Part shown: positions 11,125 through 23,271 of the stretch, in pieces
Layout: every line of letters starts with the position of its first letter
How positions within the stretch are numbered: position 1 is the stretch's first letter
Assembly (NCBI GenBank): GCA_036850905.1
Contig: CM072089.1
Location: 16,625,001 to 16,689,000 of the forward strand
Direction: 5' to 3'
DNA from: Luffa acutangula
Lineage: Eukaryota; Streptophyta; Magnoliopsida; Cucurbitales; Cucurbitaceae
DNA: 64,000 nt
Notes under the pieces: generated by a model
The model's input: only the letters and a program-made list of their open reading frames with translations
The model's database searches: none
Told to the model about the DNA's origin: nothing
Program-made: the position numbers and the translations under genes

Positions 11125-11993
11125 GGATAACTCAAAGGGTTTTGCAAAGAATGAAAAGGAGAAAGAAAAAATGTAGATGGCAAGATAGAATCAAGAAGAC
11201 GAAGTGAGGAAAAACGTACCAATGTCTGCAAATAAATAAGGCTCTAGCAATTTGAAATCCTAACCGAAAGGATTTGCTCCGTAATAAATGGTTTTACCGT
11301 TCACAATTAAGTTGCAATTCAAATCCCTAACGATAAAATTGTGGAACTCCAATCATCCATGGGAAATAATGGCATGCTGTCAACGGCTAAACCGTTGGAT
11401 TGTCCCTACACGACATGTGGCAGCATCCCTGCAATTCATCTGCCATAGAAATTCAAAAATCTCAACGGTAAAAATAATTACTCACACTAAAATCCTTCTG
11501 ATGCATACGATAAATTTGCTCCAGCATTATCTTTACTGCGACAATCTTCTGAACCTGCTGAATCTTAGATATGGAATTTAAATTTCAAAATAGGCAAATC
11601 AAAACCTTTTAATTCAAATTAAACTTTAACTTATCAAATCAAACTTAATCTGTTATTCAAAAGAAGCCGAATAAATTAGAGAAATTCTCTATTAACTAAC
11701 AGAATTCAAATAACTGAAAATAAAATCTAATAAAATCAAACCAATAAAAAGATAATTCAAAGATAATCTAAATAAATAACCCGAAAATAAAATAAAATCA
11801 AATAAAAAATAGATCAAATCTAACCTACCAAAAATAATAAAAATACTTAAGAGATAAAATCTAATAAATCATGCAAAATTAAATCTAACCTAACCGAAAT
11901 AAAAAAAATAAATCAGCGAAACATTAAATTAGTACAAATACTGGGAGCTTAAAATTTTGCTCTGTGAAATGCTCCCGCAAAAGTCCTGCTCTC
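11125..11993 (-). other. Spacer between integrase stop and extra ORF of Gypsy-A2
   Basis: About 870 bp, strongly A-rich on the plus strand at 11580-11930. No gene is supported. The open frame on the plus strand at 10757-11176 is the hydrophobic shadow of the charged extra ORF. Confidence 0.5.
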
Positions 11994-13748
11994 TCAAACA
12001 TCGACCAACCTTAGGGAAGGATATTTCGCCTGAAATTCCTCACCCCAATAATTTTTCACACGCTGTCCATTCACCTTGAACACTCTCCCATCTTTTTCAT
12101 CCTGCAAAGTAATTGCTCTATTGGAAAAAACCTCAATCACAATAAACGGTCCTGACCATTTAGATTTCAATTTTCCAGGAAATAGTTTTAATCTAGAATT
12201 ATAAAGCAAAACTTTCTGACCCTTGACAAATTTTTTGGACTTTATTTTCTTGTCATGCCACAGCTTAGTCTTTTCCTTATACATTTTCGCATTTTCGTAA
12301 GAAAATTGACGAAATTCTTCTAACTCATTAAGCTGCAGCATTCTTATTGCTCCTGCACGACTCAGATCAAAATTTAACTTTTTCAAAGCCCAAAATGTTT
12401 TATGCTCAAGCTCTAATGGTAAATGGCAAGCTTTCCCATATACTAACCTATAGGGAGACATACCTAGAGGAGTCTTATAAGCTGTCCTATAAGCCCAGAG
12501 AGCCTCATCCAACCGAAAGGACAAATCCTTTCTAGATGGATGGACTACTTTCTCTAAAATAGCTTTAATTTCCCTATTACTAATTTCAGCTTGACCATTC
12601 GCTTGTGGGTGATAAGGGGTAGCTATCCTATGCTTAATCCCATACTTAGCTAAAAGCTTAGTTAAGATATTACTAACAAAATGTGTACCCTCATCACTCA
12701 CTAGAGCCCTAGGTGTCCCAAACCGCGCAAAGATGTGCGATTGCAGAAACCTTGCTACTGTCTTGGCATCACTCTGATGGCATGCGATGACCTCCACCCA
12801 CTTGGACACATAATCCACTGCCAATAAGATAAAAACATTGCCATTAGAAGAGGGAAATGGCCCCATAAAATCAATACCCCATACATCGAATAGTTCAACT
12901 TCTAAAATGTAAGTAAGAGGCATTTCATCTCTACGCCCCAAATTTCCTCTTCTTTGACAAGCATCACATTGCTTGTAGAACCAATGGGCGTCCTTGAATA
13001 ACGTAGGCCAGAAGAATCCGCAATGCAAAATCCTCATAGTCGTCCTTTGACCGCTGAAATGACCTCCATACGGCGAAGAGTGACATTGCTCCAGGATTTC
13101 CTTTGCTTCAGCACCTGAAACACACCTGCGAATAATACCATCAGAACATTGCTTATACATAAACGACTCATCCCAATAGAAAAATTTTGCATCATGCTTA
13201 AACTTTTTCTTCTGCCTCCAATCCATGTCAATAGGAGTGACTCCCTTTACTAAAAAGTTGGCAATATCAGCATACCAAGGGACATCCCTGACTACCTTTA
13301 CCTGAACAGCAAAAAGCTGCTCATCTGGAAAAGAATCGGCAATGGCAGATTGCTTCAGCAAAGATGATGATGGATCAAGACGAGACAAGTGATCTACAAT
13401 GACATTCTCTGATCCCTTCTTTTCCTTTATCTCCAAGTCAAATTCCTGCAATAGTAAAACCCAACGAATTAATCTAGGCTTTGCATCTTTCTTCGACATT
13501 AAATACCTTATTGTTGCATGATTCGTGAACACCGTGACTTTGGATCCAACCAAATATGGCCGGAATTTCTCAAAAGCAAACACAACAGCTAACAACTCCT
13601 TTTCAGTAGTTGTGTCGTTGACCTGTGTCTCATTTAAAACCTTGCTTGCATAATATATAGGATGAATAAATTTGCCTTGCTTTTGCCCCAGCATCGCACC
13701 TACTGCAACATCACTCGCATCACACATTACCTCGAATGGTAAATTCCA
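11994..13748 (-). pseudogene. Athila-type pol fragment: RNase H and integrase
   Basis: An uninterrupted frame of about 585 gypsy-derived residues. In order: RNase H of reverse transcriptase (WNLPFEVMCDASD, TEKELLAVVFAFEKFRPYL, VDHLSRLD), the integrase zinc-binding domain (HSSPYGGHFSGQRT..., CDACQRRG), and the integrase core with its three acidic positions visible: Asp in GIDFMGPFP, Asp in VSDEGTHF, Glu in QANGQAEISNREIK. The C-terminal region ends at 11994. It lacks the reverse transcriptase core because the frame starts at the break at 13748; the first residues of the longer open frame (MFLTNTLSYLVHN) are LTR sequence. It is open but cannot be a whole polyprotein. Confidence 0.85.
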
Positions 13749-14397
13749 ATTATGAACTAAGTAGCTTAAGGTGTTGGTTAGGAACATGTAGTTGTTGTGC
13801 TTAAAATTTAGTAATATATTGATTATTGCATCTTGGTTAATTGTTGTGCCTATTTACATTTTATGCCCGCCTGGCCAGCCGGTGTGAATATCTCTCTCTA
13901 GTTTCAGGGATGATTTAGAGAGTGTGTGACAATTATCCACACTACGATCATTGTGTATTGGTGAACGCCAGTGACTGAGCTAGGGATAGCCAGTTGCCTA
14001 GTGCTTGATCGGTCGCACTTCATTGGGGTTGAAACACATTCCAAAAGATTCGGAGTTCCGGGAGGAATCCGCTAATAATACTGCGAGAGTTGCATGATCA
14101 ATAATATTGCTAGAGCATCTTTTTAAACAACTATTAAGCCTAACAAGCGCCTGTCTTTAATCTGTCTGTCTATTTGTTTATTATTTGTTCTGTCTTTTAC
14201 TTTGCTCCAGCATAATTCTTATAAAACCAAATCATTGTTACCATCTTTGAAACCATTAGAAAGTTACACAAAATAGATAAAGTGGAAGCTAATTCAGGAC
14301 TCGGATTGATAATATTACTTGTTGCAGACTGTGTATACTTGCATGGGAATTCTAGAGTCTTTTTATAGCATATTTTACTCACTCTAGGAATCCAACA
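13749..14397 (+). repeat. Gypsy-A LTR, 3' part only (plus strand)
   Basis: Matches about 2088-2738 of the LTR at 1573-2738, ending CTCTAGGAATCCAACA. It is orientated opposite to the adjoining pol fragment and is followed directly by Copia-1 coding sequence. It is probably the right end of a second Gypsy-A insertion whose remainder was deleted together with part of Gypsy-A2 and the middle of Copia-1 gag. Confidence 0.85.
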
Positions 14398-16092
14398 GCA
14401 GACAAGGGCAAGTGTTTCCACTGCAATGTAGATGGACACTGGAAGAGAAACTGCCCAAAGTACCTTGTTGAGAAAAAGAAGGAAAATGAAGGTAAATTTG
14501 ATTTACTTGTTTTAGAAACATGCATGGTAGAAGATGATGAGTTTACCTGGATACTTGATTCAGGAGCAACTAATCATGTTTGCTCTTCTTTTTAGGAAAA
14601 TAGTTCCTTTCGACAGTTGAACGATGGGGAAATGACACTCAGGGTCGGAACTGGAGAAGTCATTTCAGCTAAAGCAGTGGGAGCTGCGAAGTTATTTTTT
14701 AGAAATAGATTCTTACTTTTAGAAAGTTTGTTAATTTTTCCCAAGATTAAGAGGAACTTAATTTCTATTTCATGTTTGATTGAACAATCGTATACGGTTA
14801 CTTTTGATATGAATGAAGCGTTCATTTATAAAAATGGTGTACTTCTTTGTTCAGCCAAATTGGAAAATAACTTGTATGTTTTAAGACCAACCGAAAACAA
14901 AGCACTTTTAAATCACGAATTATTTAAAACTTCTGAAACTCAAAGTAAAAGGCAAAAGATTTCTCCATCTAGTAACAATACTCATCTTTGGCATTTTAGA
15001 CTTGGTCATATAAACATTGATAGGATCGGTCTTTTGGTAAAGAATGAACTTCTAAGTAAGTTAGAAGATGATTCACTACCACCTTGTGAATCTTGTCTCG
15101 AGGGAAAAATGACCAAGAGACCCTTTACTGGAAAAGGTTACAGAGCCAAAGAACCCTTAGAGTTAATACATTCGGATATATGTCGTCCAATGAATGTAAA
15201 AGCTCGAGGAGGGTACGAATATTTCATCTCATTTATAGATGATTATTCAAGATATGGTTACTTGTACCTAATGGGACATAAGTCTGAAGCCCTTGAAAAG
15301 TTTGAGGAGTTTAAGGCTGAAGTTGAAAACCTATTAGGTAAATCTATTAAAGTACTTCAATCTGATCGAGGAGGGGAGTATATGGATCAAAGATTCCAGG
15401 ATTATATGATAGAACATGTAATCCAATCTCAACTCTCAGCCCCTTGTACACCTCAGCAGAATGGTGTGTCAGAAAGGAGAAATAGAACCTTGTTAGACAT
15501 GGTTCGATCAATGATGAGCTATGCTCAATTGCCTAGCTCGTTTTGGGGGTATGCAGTAGAGACTGCAGTATACATCTTGAACAATATTCCCTCGAAAAGT
15601 GTTTCTGAAACACCTTTCGAATTATGGAAGGGGCGTAAACCTAGTTTGCATCACTTTTGCATCTGGGGTTGTCCAGCACATGTGCTTGTGACAAATCCTA
15701 AGAAACTAGAACCTCGTTCAAAACTATGCCAATTTGTTGGTTACCCTAAAGAAACGAGAGGTGGTTATTTCTACGACCCACAAGAAAATAAGGTGATTGT
15801 ATCGACAAACGCCACTTTCTTAGAGGAAGACCACATGAGAGATCATAAACCACGCAGCAAAATAATATTAGGAGAAGCTATTGAAGAATCACCAAGAGTT
15901 TTTGATGAAGCTGGACCTTCAACAAGTGTTGATGAAGGAACTAATTTTTCAGATCCATCCCGTCCATCTCAAACGTTGAGAGTGTCTCGACGTAGTGGGA
16001 GGGTTGTATTACAACCTGATCGCTACTTGGGTTTAACTGAAACTCAGGTTGTCATACCTAATGATGGCATTGAGGATCCATTTTCTTATTGA
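14398..16092 (+). pseudogene. Copia-1 gag end, protease and integrase
   Basis: The frame resumes with a CX2CX4HX4C zinc knuckle (CFHCNVDGHWKRNC, about 14413-14454). The protease active site WILDSGATNHV follows near 14550-14580. TAG at 14593-14595 interrupts the frame, which then continues to TGA at 16090-16092. The central part holds the pre-integrase segment (LWHFRLGHINIDRI) and the integrase zinc finger (CESCLEGK). The core shows Asp in HSDICRP, Asp in LQSDRGGEY and Glu in PQQNGVSERRNRT. It ends with the chromatin-side tail of a copia integrase. Two premature stops make it a pseudogene, although domain order and motifs are intact. Confidence 0.88.
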
Positions 16093-17649
16093 CAGATAAT
16101 GAATGACGAAGATAAGGATGAATGGGTTAAAGCCATGAACCTGGAAATGGAATCAATGCACTCCAATTCTGTATGGGAACTCTCAGATCTACCAAATGGG
16201 GTAAAACCCATAGGGTGCAAATGGATCTATAAGAGAAAAAGAGATGCAGTTGGAAAGGTACAGACCTTCAAAGCTAGACTAGTGGCAAAGGGTTATACCC
16301 AAAAGGAAGGGGTTGACTATGAAGAAACCTTTTCTCCTGTAGCCATGTTAAAGTCCATAAGAATTTTTTTATCCTTAGCCACATATTATGACTATGAAAT
16401 ATGGCAAATGGACGTCAAGACTGCTTTTCTGAATGGTAATCTTGAAGAGAATATCTTCATGTCTCAACCCGAAGGGTTTATAGCCCAAGGTCAGGAACAA
16501 AAGGTTTGTAAGCTCAATCGATCCATTTATGGATTGAAACAAGCGTCCAGATCATGGAACATTAGATTTGATACTGCAATCAAATCTTTTGGTTTTGACC
16601 AAAACGTTGATGAGCCTTGTGTGTACAAGAAAGTCAACAAAAGGAAAGTAGCTTTTCTAATACTTTATGTAGACGATATCCTACTCATTGGGAATGATGT
16701 AGGATACCTCACTGGCATTAAGAAATGGCTAGCAGCCCAATTCCAAATGAAAGATCTGGGAGAGGCTCAATATGTTCTGGGAATCCAAATCATTAGGGAT
16801 CGTAAGAAAAAAACGCTAGCACTGTCTCAAGCAACGTATATTGACAAAATATTGTCTCGATATTCGATGAAAAACTCCAAGAAAGGACTTCTACCCTTCA
16901 GACATGGGGTATACCTGTCTAAGGAACAGTCTCCTAAGACACCTCAAGAAGTTGAGAACATGAGACACATTCCCTACGCCTTAGCTGTGGGCAGCTTAAT
17001 GTATGCTATGCTTTGCACTAGGCCTGACATATGTTATGCAGTGGGAGTAGTCAGTAGGTATCAGTCTAATCCAGGGTTGGACCACTGGGGAGCGGTTAAG
17101 AACAACCTCAAGTATCTTCGGAGAACGAGGGACTACATGCTTGCGTATGGAGCTAAGGATTTGATTCTTACTGGATACACTGACTCTGACTTTCAAGCTG
17201 ATAAGGATTCAAGGAAATCCACATCAGGGTCAGTATTCACCCTCAATGGAGGAGCAGTAGTGTGGAGAAGCATCAAACAAGGATGCATAGCAGACTCAAC
17301 CATGGAGGCTGAGTATGTAGCAGCTTGCGAAGCAGCTAAGGAGGCAGTATGACTTAGAAAGTTCTTGACTGATTTGGAAGTGGTTCCGAATATGAACGTG
17401 CCCATAACACTATACTGTGAAAACAGTGGGGCTATAGCCAACTCAAAAGAACATCAAAGCCACAAACGGGGTAAACACATCGAGAGGAAGTATCATCTGA
17501 TATGGGAGATTGTGCAATGAGGAGATGTGATCGTCACTAAGATCGCTTCGGAGCACAACATCGCTGATCCATTTACGAAGGCTCTCACGGCTAAAGTGTT
17601 TGAGGGTCATCTAGAAGGTCTAGGTCTACGAGATATGTATGTCATCTAA
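16093..17649 (+). pseudogene. Copia-1 reverse transcriptase and RNase H
   Basis: Continues the same frame after TGA at 16090-16092. Reverse transcriptase motifs include WVKAMNLEMESM, VKPIGCKWIYKRK, KARLVAKGYTQ, WQMDVKTAFLNG and the catalytic FLILYVDDILLIGND (near 16655-16700). RNase H follows with TGYTDSDFQADKDSRKSTSG and STMEAEYVAACEA. TGA codons at 17350-17352 and 17518-17520 break the C-terminus, which goes on to SEHNIADPFTKAL and a natural TAA at 17647-17649. The stops are compatible with G-to-A or C-to-T changes. The product would have copied element RNA in cytoplasmic particles. It is inactive here. Confidence 0.88.
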
Positions 17650-17805
17650 TCTAGGGCAAGTGGGAGAAATGTATAATGGGTATAAAGATGCCCTGGGTAT
17701 AAGGATGCCCTAGTTCATTGTATTATTTTAATATACATGACATTTCCAGCTTTAGATTATTGCATTTACATCCCACTAACTAGTGTTTTAGTTCAAGTGG
17801 GAGTT
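17650..17805 (+). other. Copia-1 3' spacer and polypurine tract
   Basis: Contains a tandem 16-bp match (GGTATAAAGATGCCCT and GGTATAAGGATGCCCT, 17678-17711) and ends in the purine tract CAAGTGGGAGTT at 17793-17805, directly before the LTR. Confidence 0.6.
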
Positions 17806-19555
17806 TGTTGGGTTTTATGCCCTAAAACTCGTAGATAGTGAATGTAACTGTTGACCGGATATTAATGAAATAATATTGATATATTTTTCCATTAATTGTT
17901 ATTAGTTATTTTATATTGTCTTTGCCTAAAAATAACCCTAATCCAATAAACTAGACATCCAAGGTTGTAATATGAGTCTTGAACTATATGTAGCGACATA
18001 TGGGATCATTGTTCAAGAAACAGCCTAAAGGGTCTATAGTATAGGGATAAGACTGGGTGCCTTATCCTGGTGACACTATGGATACGGCCCACTTTGTATT
18101 TGATACAAACGCTGCGATCCAACGCGTTCGTGTAGGAGACATGCGAGTGAGGGTATCCTATGCAATGAGTTTGCATAAGACCAGACCGTGAAATAGTAAC
18201 CACTGGTTATAACACCGTTAACTAGTTGGTTTTCAATTTCTCTAGGACGACCTAGACAACTTAGTCTTAATCCTGAGTTGATTATGGACTCCTGCTCATG
18301 AGAGATTGTCCTTTGATTTGCATGGGTGAGTGGCCAATACGCCGACTCAATAAGCCTACCATTTTGGGGACAAGACCGAATGGGGAGCTGGGAACATAAT
18401 CGTGCAAGATGGAATTCACTCCTTCCTGAGTTTAGGGAAGCAGATGAGTGTTCCCTTAAGTGGTTACTCCGAGTCCATTAGTCCTTTAGGAAACGAATAT
18501 TGATTAATGTGGTTAATGAGTTTGACCAATTAATCTCACATCGTTGGAGCTTCTGATCTGCAGGTCCATTAGGTCCCACTGGTAGCTCATAAAGTAATTT
18601 GAGGCAACAAAGTAATAAATGTAAATTGAAGATGTTCAATTTACTAAGCGAAACAAACATAATATATATTGATGTATTAATGTGAGAGAAATTAATATTT
18701 GAAGAAATTCAAATATAAATTTATGGAAGTTTGAAAGAGTTCAAATAATGAATTAATTAATTTAAGGCCTAAAATCTATTTGGGTGAATTAATTAATTCA
18801 TGGCCGGAAATTAAATATGTGATATTTAATTGGTGCTTAGTTAATTTAAGAATTCATTAACCGGGAATTAATCAATTATGGAAATAATTAATCACTTAAG
18901 GAAGTGATTAATCATTTATGGAAATGATATAATCACTTATGGAAGTAATCAGTCATTTGTGGAAAAGATTAATCAATTATGGAATTGATTGATCATGATT
19001 GATTAAATAAGGAATAAGATTGAATCAATTTTGGAAAAGATTGATTTAATTGAATATTTTATTCATGGCCTCTCTTCTATAAATAGAACACTAGACCTAA
19101 TTAGTCCATGACACTTTGCTCTTGCTCTTAGACTCACAAGACAAGACCTAGAATTCTCTCTAGCCTCCCTCTTAGAGAAAGACTCCCACAAGTCTTTTGC
19201 CTCCTAGACCTAGAGTCATACCGGTGTAACCTCTGTGGTTATTGTGTCATTCTAGAAGAATTTTCCAGCGATCACAAGACAAAGGAGGCTGCTGCGTTTT
19301 GTTAGTTGGAGTGTCGTTGGCGAAGAACGGTCAAGTCTACAACGGAGGTTTGTAACGGTTCTTCCTCTTTTCTTTAGAAAAGCATGAAAATAAATTTAGA
19401 TTTATTTTTCAGCATGTTTAAACTGATTTTCCAGCAACTTTAAAGTATGTTTAAAGTTTGATTAAGTTTTCGTAACGGTGTTTTAATGTTAATTAATATA
19501 CGGCGTAAGGTCCAATCGATGCGCTTCCGCTGCGTGGGGACTTTTATTCCCTTCA
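17806..19555 (+). repeat. Copia-1 3' LTR (1750 bp)
   Basis: TGTTGGGTTTTATGCCC to TTTTATTCCCTTCA. TATAAATA at 19078-19085. Compared with the related solo LTR (19958-21983) it lacks about 270 bp at 18476/18492, where a 15-bp filler (CATTAGTCCTTTAGG) replaces the missing part. The right TSD candidate is AGACC (19556-19560). The left partner is outside the window. Confidence 0.88.
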
Positions 19556-19957
19556 AGACCGGACCGCGAAATAAGTCACTTTCACTTTATAACGTCGTTT
19601 ACTTTGAAACTGACTATTTTAAGCAATGACCTAGGTAACTCGGTCTTAATCTTGAGCTAACTATGAACTCCTATTTATTTGGGATTATCCTTTGATTTGC
19701 ATGGGTGAGAGTGGTCAGAAAATTCCGCTAAAAAACCTACCACTTTGGGGATAAGACCGGGTAGATAGCTGGGAACATAGTCTTGCAAGATGGAATTCAC
19801 TCTTACCCGTCTTTAGGGATAGTAGAGAGGTTTTTCCCTTAAGTGTTAACTCCAGAACGTAAACAAAGGCACGCCACCCTCTCATTGGCCCGAGAGGTTT
19901 TAGGTTTAGTGGTTGGACCACAAACCAATTGTTCATTAGAGACTCAGTGGAGGCTTA
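19556..19957 (+). repeat. LTR-B: diverged copia LTR, middle part
   Basis: Resembles the middle of the Copia-1 LTR (AGACCGGACCGCGAAATA, GGGTGAGAGTGGTC) but is clearly diverged. It is closer to the reversed LTR at 49588-50836. Its left part lies beyond Copia-1, outside the window; its right part continues at 21984. Confidence 0.7.
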
Positions 19958-21983
19958 TGTTGGGTTTTATGCCCTAAAACTCGTAGATAGTGAATGTAAC
20001 CGTTGACCGGATATTAATGAAATAATATTGATATATTTTTCCATTAAATGTTATTAGTTATTTTATACTTGTCTTTGCCTAAAAATAACCATAATCCAAT
20101 AAACTAGACATCCTAGGTTCTAATATGAGTCTTGAACTATATGTAGCGACATACGGGATCATTGTTCAAGAAACAGCCTAAAGGGTCTATAGTATAGGGA
20201 TAAGACTGGGTGTCTTATCCTAGCAACATTATGGATACGACCCACTTTGTATTTGATACAAACGCTATGATCCAACGCGTTCGTGTAGGAGACATGCGAG
20301 TGGGGGTATCCTATGCAATGAGTTTGCATAAGACCGGACCGCGAAATAGTAACCACTGGTTATAACACCGTTAACTAGCTGGTTTTCTATTTCATTAGGA
20401 TGACTTAGAAAACTTAGTCTTAATCTTGAGTTTATTATGGACTCCTACTCATGAGAGATTGTCCTTTGATTTGCATGGGTGAGAGTGGCCAATACGCTGA
20501 CTCAATAAGCCTACCATTTTGGGGACAAGATCGAGTGGGGAGCTGAAAACATAATCGTACAAGATGGAATTCACTCCTTCCCGACTTTAGGGAAGCAGAT
20601 GAGTGTTCCCTTAAGTGGTCACTTCGAGTCTTGAACAAAGGACCATACCCTCTCAATGGCACGAGAGGGTTTTCTGTTTGATGGTTGGACCACAAACAGG
20701 TTGTTCATTAGAGGAGAACTGGTACTTAAGGAAATAGAAGTAACCCAGGGGTAAAACGGTAATTTGACCCAGCTGGTGTTACGGACACTCGTGAAGGACT
20801 AACTAGTCGATATTGGTCTATATCCATGGACACAGAAAATATGTCTGCAGTGAGAAGAGTGCAACTGTGAGTCTATAGTGGAATGTACACTCAGTTAACG
20901 AATATTGATTAATTTGGTTAATGAGTTTGACCAATTAATCTCACATCGTTGGAGCTTCTGATCTGCAGGTCCATTAGGTCCCACTGGTAGCTCATAAAGT
21001 AATTTGAGGCAACTAAGTAATAAATGTAAATTGAAAATGTTAAATTTACTAAGGGAAACAATATAATATATATTGATATATTATTATGAGAGAAATTAAT
21101 ATTTGAAGAAATTCAAATATTAATATAAATTTGAGTCACATTAAATTTATGGAAGTTTGAAAGAGTTCAAATAATGAATTAATTAATTTTAAGGCCTAAA
21201 ATCTATTTGGGCAAATTAATTAATTCAAGGCCGAAAATTAAATATGTGATATTTAATTGGTGGTTAACTAATTAAAGAATTTATTAACCGGGAATTAATC
21301 AATTATGGAAATAATTAATCACTTAAGGAAGTGATTAATCATTTATGGAAATTATCTAATCACTTATGGAAGTAATTAGTCATTTGTGGAAAAGATTAAT
21401 CAATTATGGAATTGATTGATCATGGATTGATTAAATAAGGAATAAGATTGAATCAATTTTGGAAAAGATTGATTTAATTGAATATTTTATTCATGACCTC
21501 TCTTCTATAAATAGAACACTAGACCTAATTCGTTCAGTACTCTCCTCTTGCTCTTAGACTCACAAGACAAGACCTAGAATTCTCTCTAGCCTCCTTCTTA
21601 AAGAAAGACTCCCACAAGTCTTTTGCCTCCTAGACTTAGAGACATACCGGTGTAACCTCTGTGGTTATTGTGTCATTTAAGAAGAAATTTCCAGAGATTA
21701 AAAGACAAAAGGGTTGCTGCGTTTTTGTCCGTTGGAGCGTCGTTGGCGAAGAACGGTCATGTCTACAACGAAGGTTTGTAACAGTTATTTCCCGTTTCTT
21801 TAGAAAAGCATGAAAATAAATTAGATTTAATTTTCAATCATGTTTATAGCTATTTACAACAACTTTAAAGCATGTTTAAAGTTTATATTTTGTCTTTTCG
21901 TGACGGTATTTTAATGTTAATTAATATACGGTGTAAGGTCCAATCGATGTGTTTCCGCTGCGTAGGGGCTTTTATCCCCTTCA
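19958..21983 (+). repeat. Solo LTR, Copia-1 family (2026 bp), TSD GCTTA
   Basis: TGTTGGGTTTTATGCCC to GGCTTTTATCCCCTTCA, flanked by GCTTA at 19953-19957 and 21984-21988. No internal sequence remains, as expected after recombination between the LTRs of a full element. It sits in LTR-B. Confidence 0.92.
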
Positions 21984-23271
21984 GCTTAAGGAACAAGAAG
22001 TGATATAGGGGTAAAACTGACTTTTTGACCTTACTATAGTTACGAACAACCTGTGAAGGATTGACTTACTAATCACGGTTATATCGCGTGGACAGAAATA
22101 TATCTACAGTGAGGGGAGTTCAGCTACGAGCTATAGTGGAGTGTCCTGTTAGTTAAAGAATGTTGGTTAACTAGGATTGAAAGAGTTCAACCAGTTAATC
22201 TCGGATCGTTGGAGCCCATGATCTGTAGGTCCATTAGCTCCCCCTGCTAGCTCAAACGGATTAACCTTAGAACAGAGTGATGAAAGAATTTGAAAACGTT
22301 CAAATTCAATTTTAGGAGATATCGTTAATTATATTTGATATATTTTAACATAACGGTTTAATTATTAATTAAACCATATTTTAAGAGAGATATAGTTATT
22401 TAAATATGATTTAAATACAATAAATGTGAATAGGGATTCACGTTCGAGATATTCAGTTTGAATTTGAATAGTGATTCACATTCATCGGTTTTGAGAGAAA
22501 ATGGTATTGGTGTATTGTTAATTTTAATATAAGATATTAAAATTAAAATTATTAAATAAATTAGATTTATTTAATTAAAGTATTAAAATTATTTTTCATT
22601 TAAATTAATCAGATTAATTTCAAATTGAAAACTAAAACAAAATGAATATTGTAATTCATTTTAATTCATGAATTTATGGAAAAGACCATTTTGATTTTCA
22701 AATTCATGAAAAATACTAGAAATAAAAAATGAAAATGGTTTTCATTTTTGGAGGTGGTGGAGTGTGAGTTTTCACACTTAATCACCATTAAATTGCCACC
22801 TCCGTGGACACCAACACAAAGCTCACATTGCTGTCAAATTCTTGATTGTTTTGTTTGCATGGTAATGCTTTATAAAACAAAAACAAATGGAGAAGGAAAG
22901 GGTGTGTGCTGTGGAGATAATTTTGCTGAAATTTGAAAGCAAAAGGATTTGTTTTTTCTCTGTAAAATCGTGGGCATCAAAGTTTCAAAAACCCATATTT
23001 CTCTCAATTATTCTCTCCTAAATTCATCATGCTCGGGTTCCCACAAGCCCGTTCTAAGGCCGGAGAATAGCCGGGAAGATCTCGGTGGTCGTCCATGAAG
23101 TGATCGTGTAGAGAATCATCCAAGAGAGCTCACGAATTCTTGCTTCAAAGTTAAGTTTTCTAGTGTTCTGTTTTCGTTCTTATTTAAGCATGCTTTTAAT
23201 CAATGAAATTAATGAAAATCGGTGGGTAAGATCTGCTAACGTTTCCGCTCGAGTGTTCTTCACTCCTTCCA
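21984..23271 (+). repeat. LTR-B: diverged copia LTR, right part
   Basis: Continues LTR-B after the solo LTR (AAAACTGACTTTTTGACC, GGACAGAAATATATCTACAG and so on) and ends near CACTCCTTCCA at 23271. PMD coding sequence begins immediately beyond it, so LTR-B appears inserted in the PMD gene. The open frame at 22748-22936 is LTR sequence. AT-rich, no gene. Confidence 0.65.

Larger units (their letters stand above)
7093..13748 (-). mobile_element. Gypsy-A2: Athila-type element, 3' part, minus strand
   Basis: Read on the minus strand: RNase H end of reverse transcriptase plus integrase (13748-11994), a spacer (11993-11125), an extra ORF (11124-9489), a 3' UTR (9488-8260) ending in a purine tract, and a full 3' LTR (8259-7093). 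Gag, protease, most of reverse transcriptase and the 5' LTR are absent. At 13748/13749 it joins a plus-strand fragment of a related LTR. The integrase C-terminal pattern (KKLNFDLS..., LQLNELEEFR, YENAKMYKEKTKLWHDKKI) is Athila-like. Confidence 0.82.
2739..19555 (+). mobile_element. Copia-1: Ty1/copia LTR retrotransposon, decayed and interrupted
   Basis: Order on the plus strand: truncated 5' LTR (2739-4364), tRNA-Met-type primer site, ~2.4 kb leader, gag N-terminus (6837-7092), a block of gypsy remnants (7093-14397), gag zinc knuckle and protease, integrase, reverse transcriptase and RNase H (14398-17649), purine tract (17793-17805) and 3' LTR (17806-19555). Integrase before reverse transcriptase defines copia. 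It lies inside a more diverged copia LTR (LTR-B): 19556 resumes in the middle of such an LTR. Several in-frame stops and a gag deletion make it non-functional. Confidence 0.88.

Noticed and set aside
10757..11176. 139-codon plus-strand frame with hydrophobic, membrane-like sequence
   Set aside because: It is the complement of the Glu/Arg-rich start of the extra ORF on the minus strand; purine-rich coding gives hydrophobic shadows.
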